The translations under genes and the position numbers were made by a program. From NCBI GenBank assembly GCA_035345875.1, contig DAORDH010000006.1, forward strand, positions 1 to 64,000: 64,000 nucleotides of DNA, read 5' to 3'. This DNA is from UBA2033 sp035345875. GTDB lineage: Bacteria > Spirochaetota > Leptospiria > Leptospirales > Leptospiraceae. Below the pieces are notes generated by a model. It saw nothing but the letters and a program-made list of their open reading frames with translations, did no database searches and was not told the origin of the DNA. Shown here one piece after another: positions 1 through 9,302 of the stretch; within the stretch, counting starts at the first letter, position 1, and each line of letters starts with the position of its first letter.

Positions 1-27
1 GGTGTCTACCAGTTCCACCACCTAGGC
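1..27 (-). tRNA. tRNA-Leu, 5' part only, cut by the window edge
   Basis: Read on the minus strand, the last 27 bases give an acceptor arm GCCTAGG followed by TG and a D-arm GTGGAACTGGTAGACAC, which is the standard 5' end of a bacterial tRNA-Leu. The rest of the gene would lie outside the window, so the anticodon is not visible. The same 27 bases recur at 120-146, where the tRNA is broken. This edge copy is therefore the better candidate for the functional gene. Confidence 0.6.
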
Positions 28-113
28 ATAAATAAAACATTCGCATTTTCGAGAGTTGCCTCTCACAGGATTTATCCACCCTGTTCGCTAGGCGCTCACC
101 CAGCAGCCAAGCT

Positions 114-146
114 ATCCTAGGTGTCTACCAGTTCCACCACCTAGGC
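114..146 (-). pseudogene. truncated tRNA-Leu remnant (5' half)
   Basis: On the minus strand this reads as a tRNA-Leu 5' half: acceptor GCCTAGG, D-arm, then CTAGGAT, which would be the anticodon stem and the first loop bases. It then runs straight into unrelated sequence (AGCTTGGCTGC...), so there is no 3' half, T-arm or matching acceptor strand. I read it as the broken product of a tandem duplication whose junction fell in the anticodon loop. Confidence 0.55.
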
Positions 147-239
147 ATAAATAAAACATTCGCATTTTCGAGAGTCGCCTCTCACAGGATTTATCCACCC
201 TGTTCGCTAGGCGCTCACCCAGCATTTTGTTAGCGACCG

Positions 240-311
<72 letters not shown>

Positions 312-372
312 ATAAGCGCGATATTGTTATGATTTTATTTCAGGCCTAAGTGTCAAATCAATTTAGTGAAAA

Positions 373-2127
373 TTATTCTTTCTTGTTCTCTAAATCGAGA
401 TGTCTCGGAAATAGATGATAAGTGAGAACAATTGCAAAGATAAAAAGGGAAATACTTAGAACCAATGAATCATATCTTTTTAAAATAATATTTCCTAAAC
501 TAAAAAGACCGCTGAATATCAAAAGAATTCCGGTTGCGGATAGTAGAAGACTATGGAGCAGATTTAATTCTGAAGGTTTCCATTCTAAATTATTCTCTTT
601 TGCCCATTTTGCCCAAAATAGACCAGGAGGATTTACCTTTTGATAAAAGGATTTTAAATTTTCCAAATCTACTTTAGGAGTTAGAAATGTGATAAATAGA
701 ATTGTAATCAAAACACAGAAGACTGTAAATAGAACAGAAGTGGGAGACTCCCAATGCAAGATGAATTTAGAGATGGAGTAAAAAACAAAAGGTGCAATAA
801 AACCTGTTAACTCTGACCAAGCATTTAATCTTGGAATGTACCAACGTAAGATAAGCACGATTCCCACTCCCGCTCCACATTCGAGTAAAAATTGCCAAAC
901 CCCTGAGATTGTTTTAATCCAGTAAAAAGAAATCAAAAGGGAAAATGCCATCATTAAAAGCTGGAATCCCTTACCAGCGGCTAAATGATGTTTGTCGCTT
1001 TTTTCTTTTGCTAGATAAGGTTTGTAAAGATCATTAATTAGATAAGATGAACCCCAATTTAGATGTGTTGCGATTGTAGAAAGATACGCTGCCATAAAAA
1101 CTGCCATTACAAGACCCAAAAGTCCAACTGGCAGGTTTTCTTTGGTCATAATCAAAACATAGCCTTTCCCTTTATCTTCGAGCGAAAGGTCAGGAAATAA
1201 AACAACGCTTGCAAGTGCTACTAAGATCCAAGGCCAGGGTCTTATAAAGTAATGTGCAATTGTGAACCAAAGGGAAGCGAGTAGGGAAGACTCTACATCT
1301 TTAGCCGCTAAGATGCGTTGTGCTATATAGCCACCACCACCTGGCTCTGCTCCTGGATACCAACTAGACCACCATATTACACCAATAAATAAAAGAAATG
1401 ATTCTACTGAAAAATCTTTGGAAGCTGGATTCTGAAAATCAGGAATAAAGTTAAAATACGATGGGGGAAGCTTTTGTTGTAAACCATCAATTCCACCCAC
1501 TTCTGGTATCGATAAAACAAAATAAGCAAGAACAACACATCCAATCATCGCAAAGAAAAATTGAAATGTATCAGCAATGGAAATTCCATTTAATCCCATA
1601 TAAATTGTATATAGAAAGGCAAATAGAAATAAGCTACTCACAATTAATTTCGCAGAAACGTCTGGAAGTAAAACTTCTACAACTTTTACCATTGCTAGAT
1701 TTACCCAAGCAAGGATTAAAATATTCATGAAAAAACCTAGATAGATGGATTTAAAGATTCTTAGAATCTCAGCGCCGATTCCACTGTATCTAAGATTTAC
1801 GAGTTCAATATCAGTCATCACTCCCGATTTTTTCCAAAGAGGAGCAAAGAAATAAACCGTTGCAATCGAACTAATTGAACCATACCACCAAAGCCAATTT
1901 CCAGAAATTCCAAATTTTGCAACTAGCTCTGTTACGGCTAACGGTGTATCTGCGGCAAACGTTGTTGCAACCATTGCAGTCCCAGAAATGAACCAAGGCA
2001 TTCTACCGCTCGCTTGAAAATAACCTTTGAGAGTAGAATCTTTTTTGGAAAATAAATAAGGAAGAAAAAGAGAAAAAAATAAAAAAATAAAAATAATGAA
2101 TATATCAATCCAAGTGAATAAACTCAT
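373..2127 (-). CDS. Na+/solute symporter (SSS family)
   Basis: A 584-residue integral membrane protein with about 13 hydrophobic segments and the layout of the sodium:solute symporter family. After the first helix there is a short charged stretch (SKKDSTLKGYFQASGRMPW), which is the usual SSS loop before the second helix. The TTFAADTPLAVTELVAKFG segment matches the sodium-binding helix region. The substrate cannot be read from sequence. The ATG overlaps the hisF stop as ATGA, so it is translationally coupled as the last gene of the gatC-gatA-hisF operon. The C-terminus has two extra hydrophobic segments after a soluble stretch of about 60 residues. Confidence 0.85.
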   Translation of the reverse strand: MSLFTWIDIFIIFIFLFFSLFLPYLFSKKDSTLKGYFQASGRMPWFISGTAMVATTFAADTPLAVTELVAKFGISGNWLWWYGSISSIATVYFFAPLWKKSGVMTDIELVNLRYSGIGAEILRIFKSIYLGFFMNILILAWVNLAMVKVVEVLLPDVSAKLIVSSLFLFAFLYTIYMGLNGISIADTFQFFFAMIGCVVLAYFVLSIPEVGGIDGLQQKLPPSYFNFIPDFQNPASKDFSVESFLLFIGVIWWSSWYPGAEPGGGGYIAQRILAAKDVESSLLASLWFTIAHYFIRPWPWILVALASVVLFPDLSLEDKGKGYVLIMTKENLPVGLLGLVMAVFMAAYLSTIATHLNWGSSYLINDLYKPYLAKEKSDKHHLAAGKGFQLLMMAFSLLISFYWIKTISGVWQFLLECGAGVGIVLILRWYIPRLNAWSELTGFIAPFVFYSISKFILHWESPTSVLFTVFCVLITILFITFLTPKVDLENLKSFYQKVNPPGLFWAKWAKENNLEWKPSELNLLHSLLLSATGILLIFSGLFSLGNIILKRYDSLVLSISLFIFAIVLTYHLFPRHLDLENKKE

Positions 2128-2891
2128 AAACGAACAGGAATACCCATTTCTTTCATACTTTGTTTTACTTCAATGATCGATTGTTCTTTAAAGTGAAAGA
2201 TAGAGGCTGCAAGGACAGCATCTGCTCCACCTCTGAGAATTGCTTCTACTAAATGTTCCGCATTTCCTGCTCCACCACTTGCAATGACTGGAATTCTTAA
2301 ATTCGTTGTGATTTGCTTTAGAAGAGGAATGTCAAATCCATCTTTGGTTCCGTCTCTATCCATAGAAGTGAGTAAAATTTCTCCCGCTCCCATTTCCTCG
2401 GCTTCGCTTGCCCAATCTAAAACTTCTCTTCCTGTCTCTGTTCTTCCACCATGTAGAAAAACTTCGTGTCTTTTTCTTTCGCTGTGATATTTGGCGTCTA
2501 TCGCACAAACAATACATTGAGAACCAAAGATTTCACTTGCATCTTTTAAAAGTTTAGAGTTTTCGAAAGCGGCTGTATTGATCGATACCTTATCGGCTCC
2601 TCTTACTAAAACTTCTCTTACCATAGCCACAGAATTGATTCCACCACCTACGGTAAATGGAATAAAAATTTTGCTAGCAACTGATTCTACCAGATGGAGT
2701 AGAATTTCCCTTCTATCACTCGAAGCAGTAATATCTAAAAAACAGAGTTCATCTGCTTTGTGTTCTTCGTAAGAAATCGCACATTCTACTGGATCCCCTG
2801 CATCTCTTAAGTCTACAAATTGAATCCCTTTTACTACCCTGCCTCCTTTTACATCTAGGCATGGGATCACTCTTTTAGTGAGTTCTGTCAT
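2124..2891 (-). CDS. hisF: imidazole glycerol phosphate synthase subunit HisF
   Basis: Cyclase subunit of the HisH-HisF complex, which turns PRFAR plus ammonia into imidazole glycerol phosphate and AICAR in histidine synthesis (cytoplasm). It begins MTELTKRVIPCLDVKGGRVV, the classic HisF N-terminus with the catalytic Asp in PCLD. It also has TVGGGINS, the second catalytic Asp region AIDAKY, the phosphate-binding loop SGGAGN and a final ADAVLAASIFHF. I place the start at 2891, because GGAG sits eight bases upstream and the ATG overlaps the gatA stop (ATGA). An in-frame upstream ATG at 2921 would add ten non-conserved residues. Length is about 255 residues, normal for HisF. No hisH is seen nearby. 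Confidence 0.96.
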   Translation of the reverse strand: MTELTKRVIPCLDVKGGRVVKGIQFVDLRDAGDPVECAISYEEHKADELCFLDITASSDRREILLHLVESVASKIFIPFTVGGGINSVAMVREVLVRGADKVSINTAAFENSKLLKDASEIFGSQCIVCAIDAKYHSERKRHEVFLHGGRTETGREVLDWASEAEEMGAGEILLTSMDRDGTKDGFDIPLLKQITTNLRIPVIASGGAGNAEHLVEAILRGGADAVLAASIFHFKEQSIIEVKQSMKEMGIPVRL

Positions 2892-4345
2892 TGAATATTC
2901 TCCGGTAGTTTTACCTTGCATTCGTCTAAGCTCGAAACCTCAGAGGCAAAAGAAAGTAGTTTACCTTCAAAGAATTTATTGGCAGTGATTTGTAATCCGA
3001 TCGGCAAACCTTTGTTATCCACACCTGCTGGAATATTGATCGCAGGAAGTCCTGCTAAATTTACACTTGTTGTAAGAATATCTGCTTTATACATCTGCAC
3101 TGGATCTTTTGTTTTTTCTCCAATCTTAAATGCTGTGGTAGGTGAGGTTGGTTGTAAGATAAAATCAACTTGTTTAAAATATTCAGCGTAGCTTTTTTTG
3201 ATAAGCACTCTCGCTTTTTGCGCTTGTCCGTAATACGCATCATAGTATCCAGATGAGAGAGAGAAAGTTCCTAGTAAAATACGTCTTTTTACTTCGCTTC
3301 CAAATCCTTTGCTTCTAGATTCAATATAGACATCTTCTAATTTTTTGGGATCCTCCACTCTATACCCATAACGGATTCCATCAAAACGAGACAGATTGGA
3401 AGAACATTCAGCTGTTGCGATGATATAATAAATTGGAATCGCGTAGGAATGAATGCTAAAGTCAAGCTCAATAATTTTTGCACCTTTCGATTTCAAAATA
3501 TCTATAATTTGATGAAATCTATCTTTTACATCCTTCTCCCATTCAGCCCCTTCATTTGCCATGATTCCAATTTTTGTATTCTTTAAATCGATTTTTGTGA
3601 GATCGGAAACAGTGAAGGGCTTTTCGGGTGACGTTGTGCTATCATTTAAATCAGATCCAGATAGAACGGATAATACATCTATAATTCCTTGCGGATCATT
3701 TGAAAGGGGACCAATTTGATCTAGACTAGATGCATAGGCAACGAGTCCATATCTAGATATTCTTCCATAGGTTGGTTTTAATCCGAAAACGCCACAAAGA
3801 GATGCCGGTTGACGTATAGATCCTCCTGTGTCAGATCCAAGTGCTACAGGAAGCATAGAAGCGGCAACAGCGGCAGCAGAGCCACCACTTGAACCACCTG
3901 GAATTCGAGTTGTATCAAAGGGGTTTGTTGTAACCTGATATGCTGAATTTTCAGTAGAGGAGCCCATTGCAAATTCATCCATATTCAGACCTGGAAAGAA
4001 AATAAAACCTTTGTCTCTTAGTTTCTGAATGGCAGTGGCATCATAAGGCGAAACAAAATTTTCTAATATTCTGGAACCACAAGAAACTCTTTCTCCTTTG
4101 ATGCAAATATTGTCTTTAATTCCAATCGGAATTCCATCCATATCAGAAAGAGCTTTTCCTGCTTTTCTTCTTTCATCGGAGCTAGCCGCCTCTTGTAAAA
4201 TTCTATCTTTGTTTAAATATAAAAATGCTTTTATTTTGGAATCGTTTTCTTCAATTCTTTTTAGGTAGGCTTTGCAAAGATCAACGGATGTGATTTTATT
4301 TTCTTGTAAGTCTTTTTTTATTTCTGCGTATTTTTTGAATATCAT
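2888..4345 (-). CDS. gatA: Glu-tRNA(Gln)/Asp-tRNA(Asn) amidotransferase subunit A
   Basis: Amidase subunit of GatCAB, which releases ammonia from glutamine to convert Glu-tRNA(Gln) to Gln-tRNA(Gln), and in some species Asp-tRNA(Asn) to Asn-tRNA(Asn). The 485-residue protein carries the amidase signature: the catalytic Lys in DGIPIGIKDNI, then PGGSSGGSAAAVAA and GSDTGGSIRQPAS with the cis-Ser and nucleophile Ser. Length matches the family. The start overlaps the gatC stop by ATGA, and its own stop overlaps the hisF start, so the three are coupled. gatB is not in the window. Confidence 0.96.
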   Translation of the reverse strand: MIFKKYAEIKKDLQENKITSVDLCKAYLKRIEENDSKIKAFLYLNKDRILQEAASSDERRKAGKALSDMDGIPIGIKDNICIKGERVSCGSRILENFVSPYDATAIQKLRDKGFIFFPGLNMDEFAMGSSTENSAYQVTTNPFDTTRIPGGSSGGSAAAVAASMLPVALGSDTGGSIRQPASLCGVFGLKPTYGRISRYGLVAYASSLDQIGPLSNDPQGIIDVLSVLSGSDLNDSTTSPEKPFTVSDLTKIDLKNTKIGIMANEGAEWEKDVKDRFHQIIDILKSKGAKIIELDFSIHSYAIPIYYIIATAECSSNLSRFDGIRYGYRVEDPKKLEDVYIESRSKGFGSEVKRRILLGTFSLSSGYYDAYYGQAQKARVLIKKSYAEYFKQVDFILQPTSPTTAFKIGEKTKDPVQMYKADILTTSVNLAGLPAINIPAGVDNKGLPIGLQITANKFFEGKLLSFASEVSSLDECKVKLPENIQ

Positions 4346-4626
4346 GTTTCAATTACCCTTGGAACTACAATGTAACCATTTTCAAATTTGGGGGAGATTT
4401 TTGCGATTTCATCGCGGGTGAGTGATTTGCCTAGAATGTCTGGTCGCACTTTATTTTCTGACCATTCATAGATTTCTTCTTCTGAAACACTTTCCGTGTT
4501 TAATTCTTTAACACTATCCACATAAGCCATGATTTTATTAAAATCATTTACCATTGAGTCTAATTGGGAATCCTCTATGCGTAATTTTGCTAGATTCGCA
4601 ATTGCTTGTAGTTTCTCTTTCTCCAT
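4342..4626 (-). CDS. gatC: Glu-tRNA(Gln)/Asp-tRNA(Asn) amidotransferase subunit C
   Basis: The 94-residue small subunit of GatCAB. It wraps the A and B subunits and is needed for a stable complex. It has the family pattern: an N-terminal helix (LQAIANLAKLRIED), a second helix with FNKIMAYVDSVKELNTE, and a C-terminal stretch DEIAKISPKFENGYIVVPRVIE (the usual ...APEFEDGYFVVPRVIE). It is the first gene of the operon, and AAGGAATGG immediately precedes the ATG. Confidence 0.95.
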   Translation of the reverse strand: MEKEKLQAIANLAKLRIEDSQLDSMVNDFNKIMAYVDSVKELNTESVSEEEIYEWSENKVRPDILGKSLTRDEIAKISPKFENGYIVVPRVIET

Positions 4627-4721
4627 TCCTTGCTCCTAACTGCCATAGTCTTTTGAGTCAAATAGGAGGCAATCGCAAATAGATTATTCTTAACTAGCTA
4701 GATAATCTTTCGTAGTTTTGA

Positions 4722-5663
4722 TTATTCGAAGACTTGGTCGATTCCATCCATTCGTACGTTCAAGCCGAGCTTTTTCATTGTTGTTTTATTGAGGGTTAAA
4801 AAGGTTCCGATGATAGGGGAAATTCCTACTTGCACTGGCTTTTGTCTATCTTCTAAGATTTGTTGGGATTTAATTGCAAGTTGGGAGCCAATGGTAGAAT
4901 AGTTGGGAGAAGTGCTAAAGAGTGCTCCTGCTTTTACAAATTGTTCAGAGTAAACGATAAAACTTTTTTTATCGTTTATAGTATTATCAACTAGAAACAA
5001 GAAACTTTCTTCTGAGATTACTTTCGGATCAGGAACCATCCAAAGTGCTTGGATACTCTTTTTAATCGCATCATACTTATTTTGCACGTCATCGGGAGAA
5101 TTGGTCTCTCCAATTGTCAATTGAATGTTCACATTTTTGAGTCTTTCTCGATTCTCTCTGAGAGAACTGATATGATCTCTGCTAGATAAAACACCATATT
5201 GGTTAATTTCGCCAAAATAGTTTTTAAAATTATAGAAAACGGTTTCGGGTGGAATGCTCAGTGATACTCCAGCAATATTTCCATATTTTTCAGGGTGAAA
5301 TCTTTGGTAGTCCAATACCATTGCGAATAGGATTGGAATTTCTGTGATTTTTCCCGCTAAACTTTCCAAGGATTTGGATCCAATACATAAAATTAAGTCT
5401 GGTTTTAATTTTCTGATTTGAGCTGGTAATTGTTCTAAGTCATCATAGTTTCCATCTAGATTTAAAGAAAGAAATTGGTATTCCTTTTTTCCTTCTTCCA
5501 TAAAGGAGTTTTTCACAACTTCAAAGCTAGAAATTTGTTCTGAGACTAGGATAAAAATCTTCTTTTTATTCCCCTGAAATTTCATCCCTTCTAAGATACG
5601 GTTCGGGCTTTGACAACTGTTGATTAAAAGTAAAAGAGCAATTAGATAGGATATGAATCTCAT
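4722..5663 (-). CDS. ABC-type substrate-binding lipoprotein (PF04392-like)
   Basis: A 313-residue lipoprotein with a signal peptide ending LLINSC (lipid Cys at about 17). Beyond that it resembles the ABC_sub_bind family (PF04392): LKPDLILCIGSKSLE, PILFAMVLDY, GVSLSIPPETVFYNFK, FSTSPNYSTIGSQLA and a final helix. These are bilobed periplasmic proteins, often paired with permease and ATPase genes, but none are seen here. Its start overlaps the stop of the upstream binding protein by ATGA. Both lie divergent from a membrane SpoIIE phosphatase, which suggests a sensing rather than a transport role. The ligand is unknown. Confidence 0.75.
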   Translation of the reverse strand: MRFISYLIALLLLINSCQSPNRILEGMKFQGNKKKIFILVSEQISSFEVVKNSFMEEGKKEYQFLSLNLDGNYDDLEQLPAQIRKLKPDLILCIGSKSLESLAGKITEIPILFAMVLDYQRFHPEKYGNIAGVSLSIPPETVFYNFKNYFGEINQYGVLSSRDHISSLRENRERLKNVNIQLTIGETNSPDDVQNKYDAIKKSIQALWMVPDPKVISEESFLFLVDNTINDKKSFIVYSEQFVKAGALFSTSPNYSTIGSQLAIKSQQILEDRQKPVQVGISPIIGTFLTLNKTTMKKLGLNVRMDGIDQVFE

Positions 5664-6433
5664 GGAACAGACCCCAAAACTTTTTTATTGTCGGAAATAT
5701 CATCAAAGTTCAACATACGTAAAAAATTCTGACCGTTAGTGTCTGCTTTGATTTTTTTCATAGAATCCATTATCTTAGGAATCAAATCTTTGTTTGTTGC
5801 ATACTTAGTCGTAACAACAAGCGGTTGGAATATACTTTTGGTGGTAAATATAGAATTAAAATTTTGAGCATCTGTAGGATCTAGTTTTTTAAAGTTGTCT
5901 AGACTACTTTCTGCAACAAGCGCAGCGTCTGCCTGCCTGAATTTGATCGCCATAAGTGCATCCATATCCTTTGGAACAGTGAGAATTTTCCAGTTTCTCT
6001 CTCCACCTGTAAGTTCCTTGGTTGTATCCTTGGGCAGAGCAGATGCAACAATTTTTTTATCTAGATCTTCTAATGTTTTAAAATCTGGATTCATCGTAAT
6101 AATTTTTTTAAAATACAAATGATTGTCTTTCGCTAAGAATATATAAAAGGGTTTAAATCCTAGACTGTTTTTTTGCCTTGTATAATACAAAGATTGCACA
6201 ATCATAATCTGTGGTTTTAATTTTTCTAGTTCTGTAGATAGAATTTGTTCACTTGCAATTACTATGAAATTAATATCAGGGGAAATGGACTGGAAGTATT
6301 TGTTTCCTTCTGATTGAAGGCTTGTGATGTTTCGCAAGTTTCCATCTGGATCAAAATAGACTATCGTAAATTCTTCTGCAAAAACAGAGAATTGGACACA
6401 GAAGAGTAGAATTATTTCAAATAGTCTTTTCAC
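5660..6433 (-). CDS. periplasmic phosphonate/phosphate-binding-like protein (PhnD-type)
   Basis: A 257-residue protein with a Sec signal peptide ending FSVFAEE and no lipobox. The fold pattern matches PhnD-like binding proteins (PF12974): the early YFDPDG strand, PDFKTLEDLDKKIVASALPKD, DALMAIKFRQADAALVAESSLDNFKK and SIFQPLVVTTKYATNKDLI. No permease or ATPase is near. It is co-translated with the downstream lipoprotein (ATGA overlap at 5660-5663). Together they look like ligand-binding inputs to a signalling system; ligand not known. Confidence 0.7.
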   Translation of the reverse strand: MKRLFEIILLFCVQFSVFAEEFTIVYFDPDGNLRNITSLQSEGNKYFQSISPDINFIVIASEQILSTELEKLKPQIMIVQSLYYTRQKNSLGFKPFYIFLAKDNHLYFKKIITMNPDFKTLEDLDKKIVASALPKDTTKELTGGERNWKILTVPKDMDALMAIKFRQADAALVAESSLDNFKKLDPTDAQNFNSIFTTKSIFQPLVVTTKYATNKDLIPKIMDSMKKIKADTNGQNFLRMLNFDDISDNKKVLGSVP

Positions 6434-6593
6434 GTATAATTAGTCTTTAAATGCAAGAGTGTTAGCAAAAAGTTTTGCTTTTTCTTACATTGGAATAATT
6501 TCAATAAAATAGAAAGTAAAAATAGATTGCAAGGAAAAAATCCTTGTCAGTAAATCCTCAAATGTCCATGCTAAAAAAACAAATTATATCTGT

Positions 6594-8291
6594 ATGAAAA
6601 AAATTCCCCTAATATCTGCCTTATTCAGAGATTCAAAAAGTATAAGGAGTAAATTAACTCTAACAATCTCATTTGTTGTTATATTACTCTTAACAATCTC
6701 TAGTATTTTCTTTACAGGTATGCTTCTTTCTGAATTGCGTAGGTCTTTGGTGAAGCGGGGAATTATGATCACACGTAGTATGGGGCTTGTGTCTGAGAAT
6801 TTAATTGCCAGTTTAAATTTTTCAGAGGTAGAGAGAGGTGCTGCTGAACTAGTAGAAAACGATCGTGAAATTGTATATGTGATTCTAGAAAGCCAAGAAG
6901 GAAATTCAATCGTTGAAAGAGATAAGACTCTTTTAGGATCCGATGGAGAAAGAACAAAAGATAAAGTCATATCTGAAATAAAAGCAGAAGAAGAGACCGG
7001 TCAGAATATGGAGATTCGTCAAATCGAGCACAATGGTCTTGAGTGTATTGATGTATTGTATCATGTAAAAGCAGGCGATAGAGAACTTGCCACATTAAGA
7101 ATAGGACTTACGACTCGTTATCTCAATTTATCTTTATACAAGAGTGTTTTTATTTCTGTTCTACTCATCATTGCTTTTAGTTTAATGGGGATATTTATTA
7201 GTATCCGCTTCTCTCTCCATTTTTCCACACCCATTTTAAATCTAAAAAATGCGACAGAAGAAATGCAGAATAAAAACTTCGATTATAAGATAGAAGTTCT
7301 CTCCAATGATGAAATTGGATTACTGGCAGATGCATTTGATGAAATGAGGATGAGTATAAAAACATACAGCTCCTCTCTCCGAGAACTCAATCTCAACTTA
7401 GAGAAGAAAGTGGAAGAAAGAACAAGAGAATTACAAAATGTTCTACACGAAGTAAATATTTTACATGAACAAAAAAAGGGAGATTATTATTTAACGGCAA
7501 ATCTTCTTCATCCACTCATTGGAAGTTTTATTGAAAATCCTCATGTTAAAATTGATTACACATTGAATCAGAAAATGAAATTTGAATTTAGAAATTCTGC
7601 CTCTCAAATTGGAGGAGATTTTATTTTAGCAGATACTCTTCGTTTGGGAGATAAGAATTATTGTTTTTTGTGTAATGCGGATGCAATGGGAAAGTCTATG
7701 CAGGGGGCAGGGGGTGCTCTGATTTTTGGGTCTGTGATTCGATCTATTTTAAATAGAACTCAATACACAGAAATATCCGGTCAAATTACAAGACCAGAAG
7801 AGTGGCTAGAAGATTGTTATATTGAATTAGTAAAAGTATTCTATTCTATGCAAGGAACAATGAGTATTTCTTGTATTCTGGCATTACTAGATGATGAGAC
7901 TGGAAGAATGCATGCGTTAAATGCAGGTCATCCGCCTATCGTTTTATTTAGAGATGGAAAAGCAAGTTTTCTCGGTGAGAACGATGTGAATCAAAAAATC
8001 GGAGAAAGCTTCGTATATGAAAAGATTCGAAACAATAATTTAAAAATATCTCATATCTCTTTAAATCACCAGGATGTTCTATTTTTTGGATCAGATGGAA
8101 AAGATGATGTTTTATTAAAAGGAAATGATTCCGGAAAAAGAGAAATCAATTCGAGTGATCAATTTTTTCTCGCTTGTCTAGAAGAGGCTAAGGGAGATAT
8201 TTATAAAGTGGAGAGCGTTATTCAAAACAAAGCATCTCTCATGGACGATTATTCTCTTCTTAGAATTGAATTTACTAATTCTAAGATTTAA
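6594..8291 (+). CDS. membrane HAMP-SpoIIE protein phosphatase
   Basis: A 565-residue inner-membrane signalling protein. There is a first transmembrane helix at about 20-45, then a periplasmic region of about 130 residues. A second helix lies near 185-210, followed by a HAMP domain (FSTPILNLKNATEEMQNKNFDYKI...), a coiled coil ending VEERTRELQN, and a SpoIIE/PP2C phosphatase domain. Metal-binding Asp residues are visible in IGGD (342) and NADAMGKS (363), then NAGHPP and FFGSDGKDD. Such phosphatases usually dephosphorylate STAS anti-sigma antagonists. It is divergent from two binding-protein genes. The catalytic domain is clearly paralogous to that of the protein at 36813-39149. Confidence 0.88.
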   Translation: MKKIPLISALFRDSKSIRSKLTLTISFVVILLLTISSIFFTGMLLSELRRSLVKRGIMITRSMGLVSENLIASLNFSEVERGAAELVENDREIVYVILESQEGNSIVERDKTLLGSDGERTKDKVISEIKAEEETGQNMEIRQIEHNGLECIDVLYHVKAGDRELATLRIGLTTRYLNLSLYKSVFISVLLIIAFSLMGIFISIRFSLHFSTPILNLKNATEEMQNKNFDYKIEVLSNDEIGLLADAFDEMRMSIKTYSSSLRELNLNLEKKVEERTRELQNVLHEVNILHEQKKGDYYLTANLLHPLIGSFIENPHVKIDYTLNQKMKFEFRNSASQIGGDFILADTLRLGDKNYCFLCNADAMGKSMQGAGGALIFGSVIRSILNRTQYTEISGQITRPEEWLEDCYIELVKVFYSMQGTMSISCILALLDDETGRMHALNAGHPPIVLFRDGKASFLGENDVNQKIGESFVYEKIRNNNLKISHISLNHQDVLFFGSDGKDDVLLKGNDSGKREINSSDQFFLACLEEAKGDIYKVESVIQNKASLMDDYSLLRIEFTNSKI

Positions 8292-8297
8292 ATTTAT

Positions 8298-9293
8298 CTA
8301 AGGCATTAAGATTCGACCCGAAATACGAGGATAAACTGGTCCCGTTGTAAATTTTTGCAAATAATCATTTAAGATGGTTCCATCATCTAAATTGGCTCCT
8401 ATGCCTGTTTGTGAAACTACAACACTTCCATCATTATTTACTTCTAACATATTTGGATTTAGGGTTGCGTTTGAATCTCCCCCGTCGAATTGAAACTTTG
8501 GAATCGTTGCCGAAAAAAAATTACAAGCGGCACTATTGGAGTAGGTTATCCCTTTTATTGTGCAACTTGATTGACCAGCGCTCCAGCCAGATGTTATATC
8601 CCCTGTGCTATTGTTGTATAATAATATTCCATCAATTATGATTTTTATGATTCTTCTTCCTTCTGAAGTTATAACAAGTGTGTTTGTCGTTCCTGATCCA
8701 CCTATGACAACTGCCGTTGCAACTGGATTTACTTCGATTTGCATTTTACTGCTCACATGTAAGAACCTTCCTGCTCCACTTAAGTTTGGATTGAGCCAAC
8801 AATTTCCATGCGTTGGACCATCCGAATCAATATCATCTGTTCCTCTTTCTGCTCTTGCATTTAATCTGCCAACAGAAACTTCTAGAGCTTGTTTAAGACG
8901 ATAGGTATTTAGATTGATACGAACCAAATTTCCGCCAGTGAGAGGAAATAGTTTTTTTAAAAGGTCAGAGTTGGGAATAGTTCCTTTGGGAATAATTGAA
9001 TTGGGATAAATACTTTGTAAGCCAAAGTCTTCTCTTATAGCTCCGCCATTATAAAATCCCAAAATTGAATTTCCTTTGTCTGCAAAAACATCTGCCATCA
9101 AATTTCCAATTCTTGTTTCACATCCCCGATTGAGCCGACTATCAATTTTTAGATCAAGACCAAAACTCTTAGGGGTTCCTGATGACAAAGGGTTTACTAC
9201 AGATACAAGCGCGGATCTATCATCAAAAGGATTTTGTTTTTGTGTGCAAAATAAACTAGATAAAAGTAAAAACAGTAGAATGTATGATTTCAT
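8298..9293 (-). CDS. lipoprotein with 5'-nucleotidase C-terminal-like domain
   Basis: A 331-residue lipoprotein (LSSLFC, Cys at about 16). Its body resembles the substrate-binding C-terminal domain of 5'-nucleotidases (PF02872): CETRIGNLMADVF, then YNGGAIRED, a GTIPNSDLLKKLFPLTGGN stretch and VRINLNTYRLKQALE. Near the C-terminus YPRISGRI fits the family end. The N-terminal metallophosphatase domain with its metal ligands is absent, so no hydrolase activity is expected from this chain alone. It starts nine bases after the stop of the TonB receptor gene, so both are probably one transcript. A role in binding nucleosides or nucleotides at the surface is inference. Confidence 0.72.
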   Translation of the reverse strand: MKSYILLFLLLSSLFCTQKQNPFDDRSALVSVVNPLSSGTPKSFGLDLKIDSRLNRGCETRIGNLMADVFADKGNSILGFYNGGAIREDFGLQSIYPNSIIPKGTIPNSDLLKKLFPLTGGNLVRINLNTYRLKQALEVSVGRLNARAERGTDDIDSDGPTHGNCWLNPNLSGAGRFLHVSSKMQIEVNPVATAVVIGGSGTTNTLVITSEGRRIIKIIIDGILLYNNSTGDITSGWSAGQSSCTIKGITYSNSAACNFFSATIPKFQFDGGDSNATLNPNMLEVNNDGSVVVSQTGIGANLDDGTILNDYLQKFTTGPVYPRISGRILMP

Positions 9294-9302
9294 TTTTTCC
9301 CT

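Larger units (their letters stand above)
1..224 (-). repeat. tandem direct duplication, 105 bp unit with 119 bp period
   Basis: Positions 1-105 and 120-224 are identical except for one base (57 versus 176). On the minus strand each unit starts TGCTGGGTGAGCGCC and ends in the tRNA-Leu 5' end. The single difference lies in the loop of a small hairpin, GAGAG-GCAA-CTCTC versus GAGAG-GCGA-CTCTC, and both loops fit the stable GNRA type. The first unit reaches the window edge, so the duplicated block may be longer. Confidence 0.9.
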
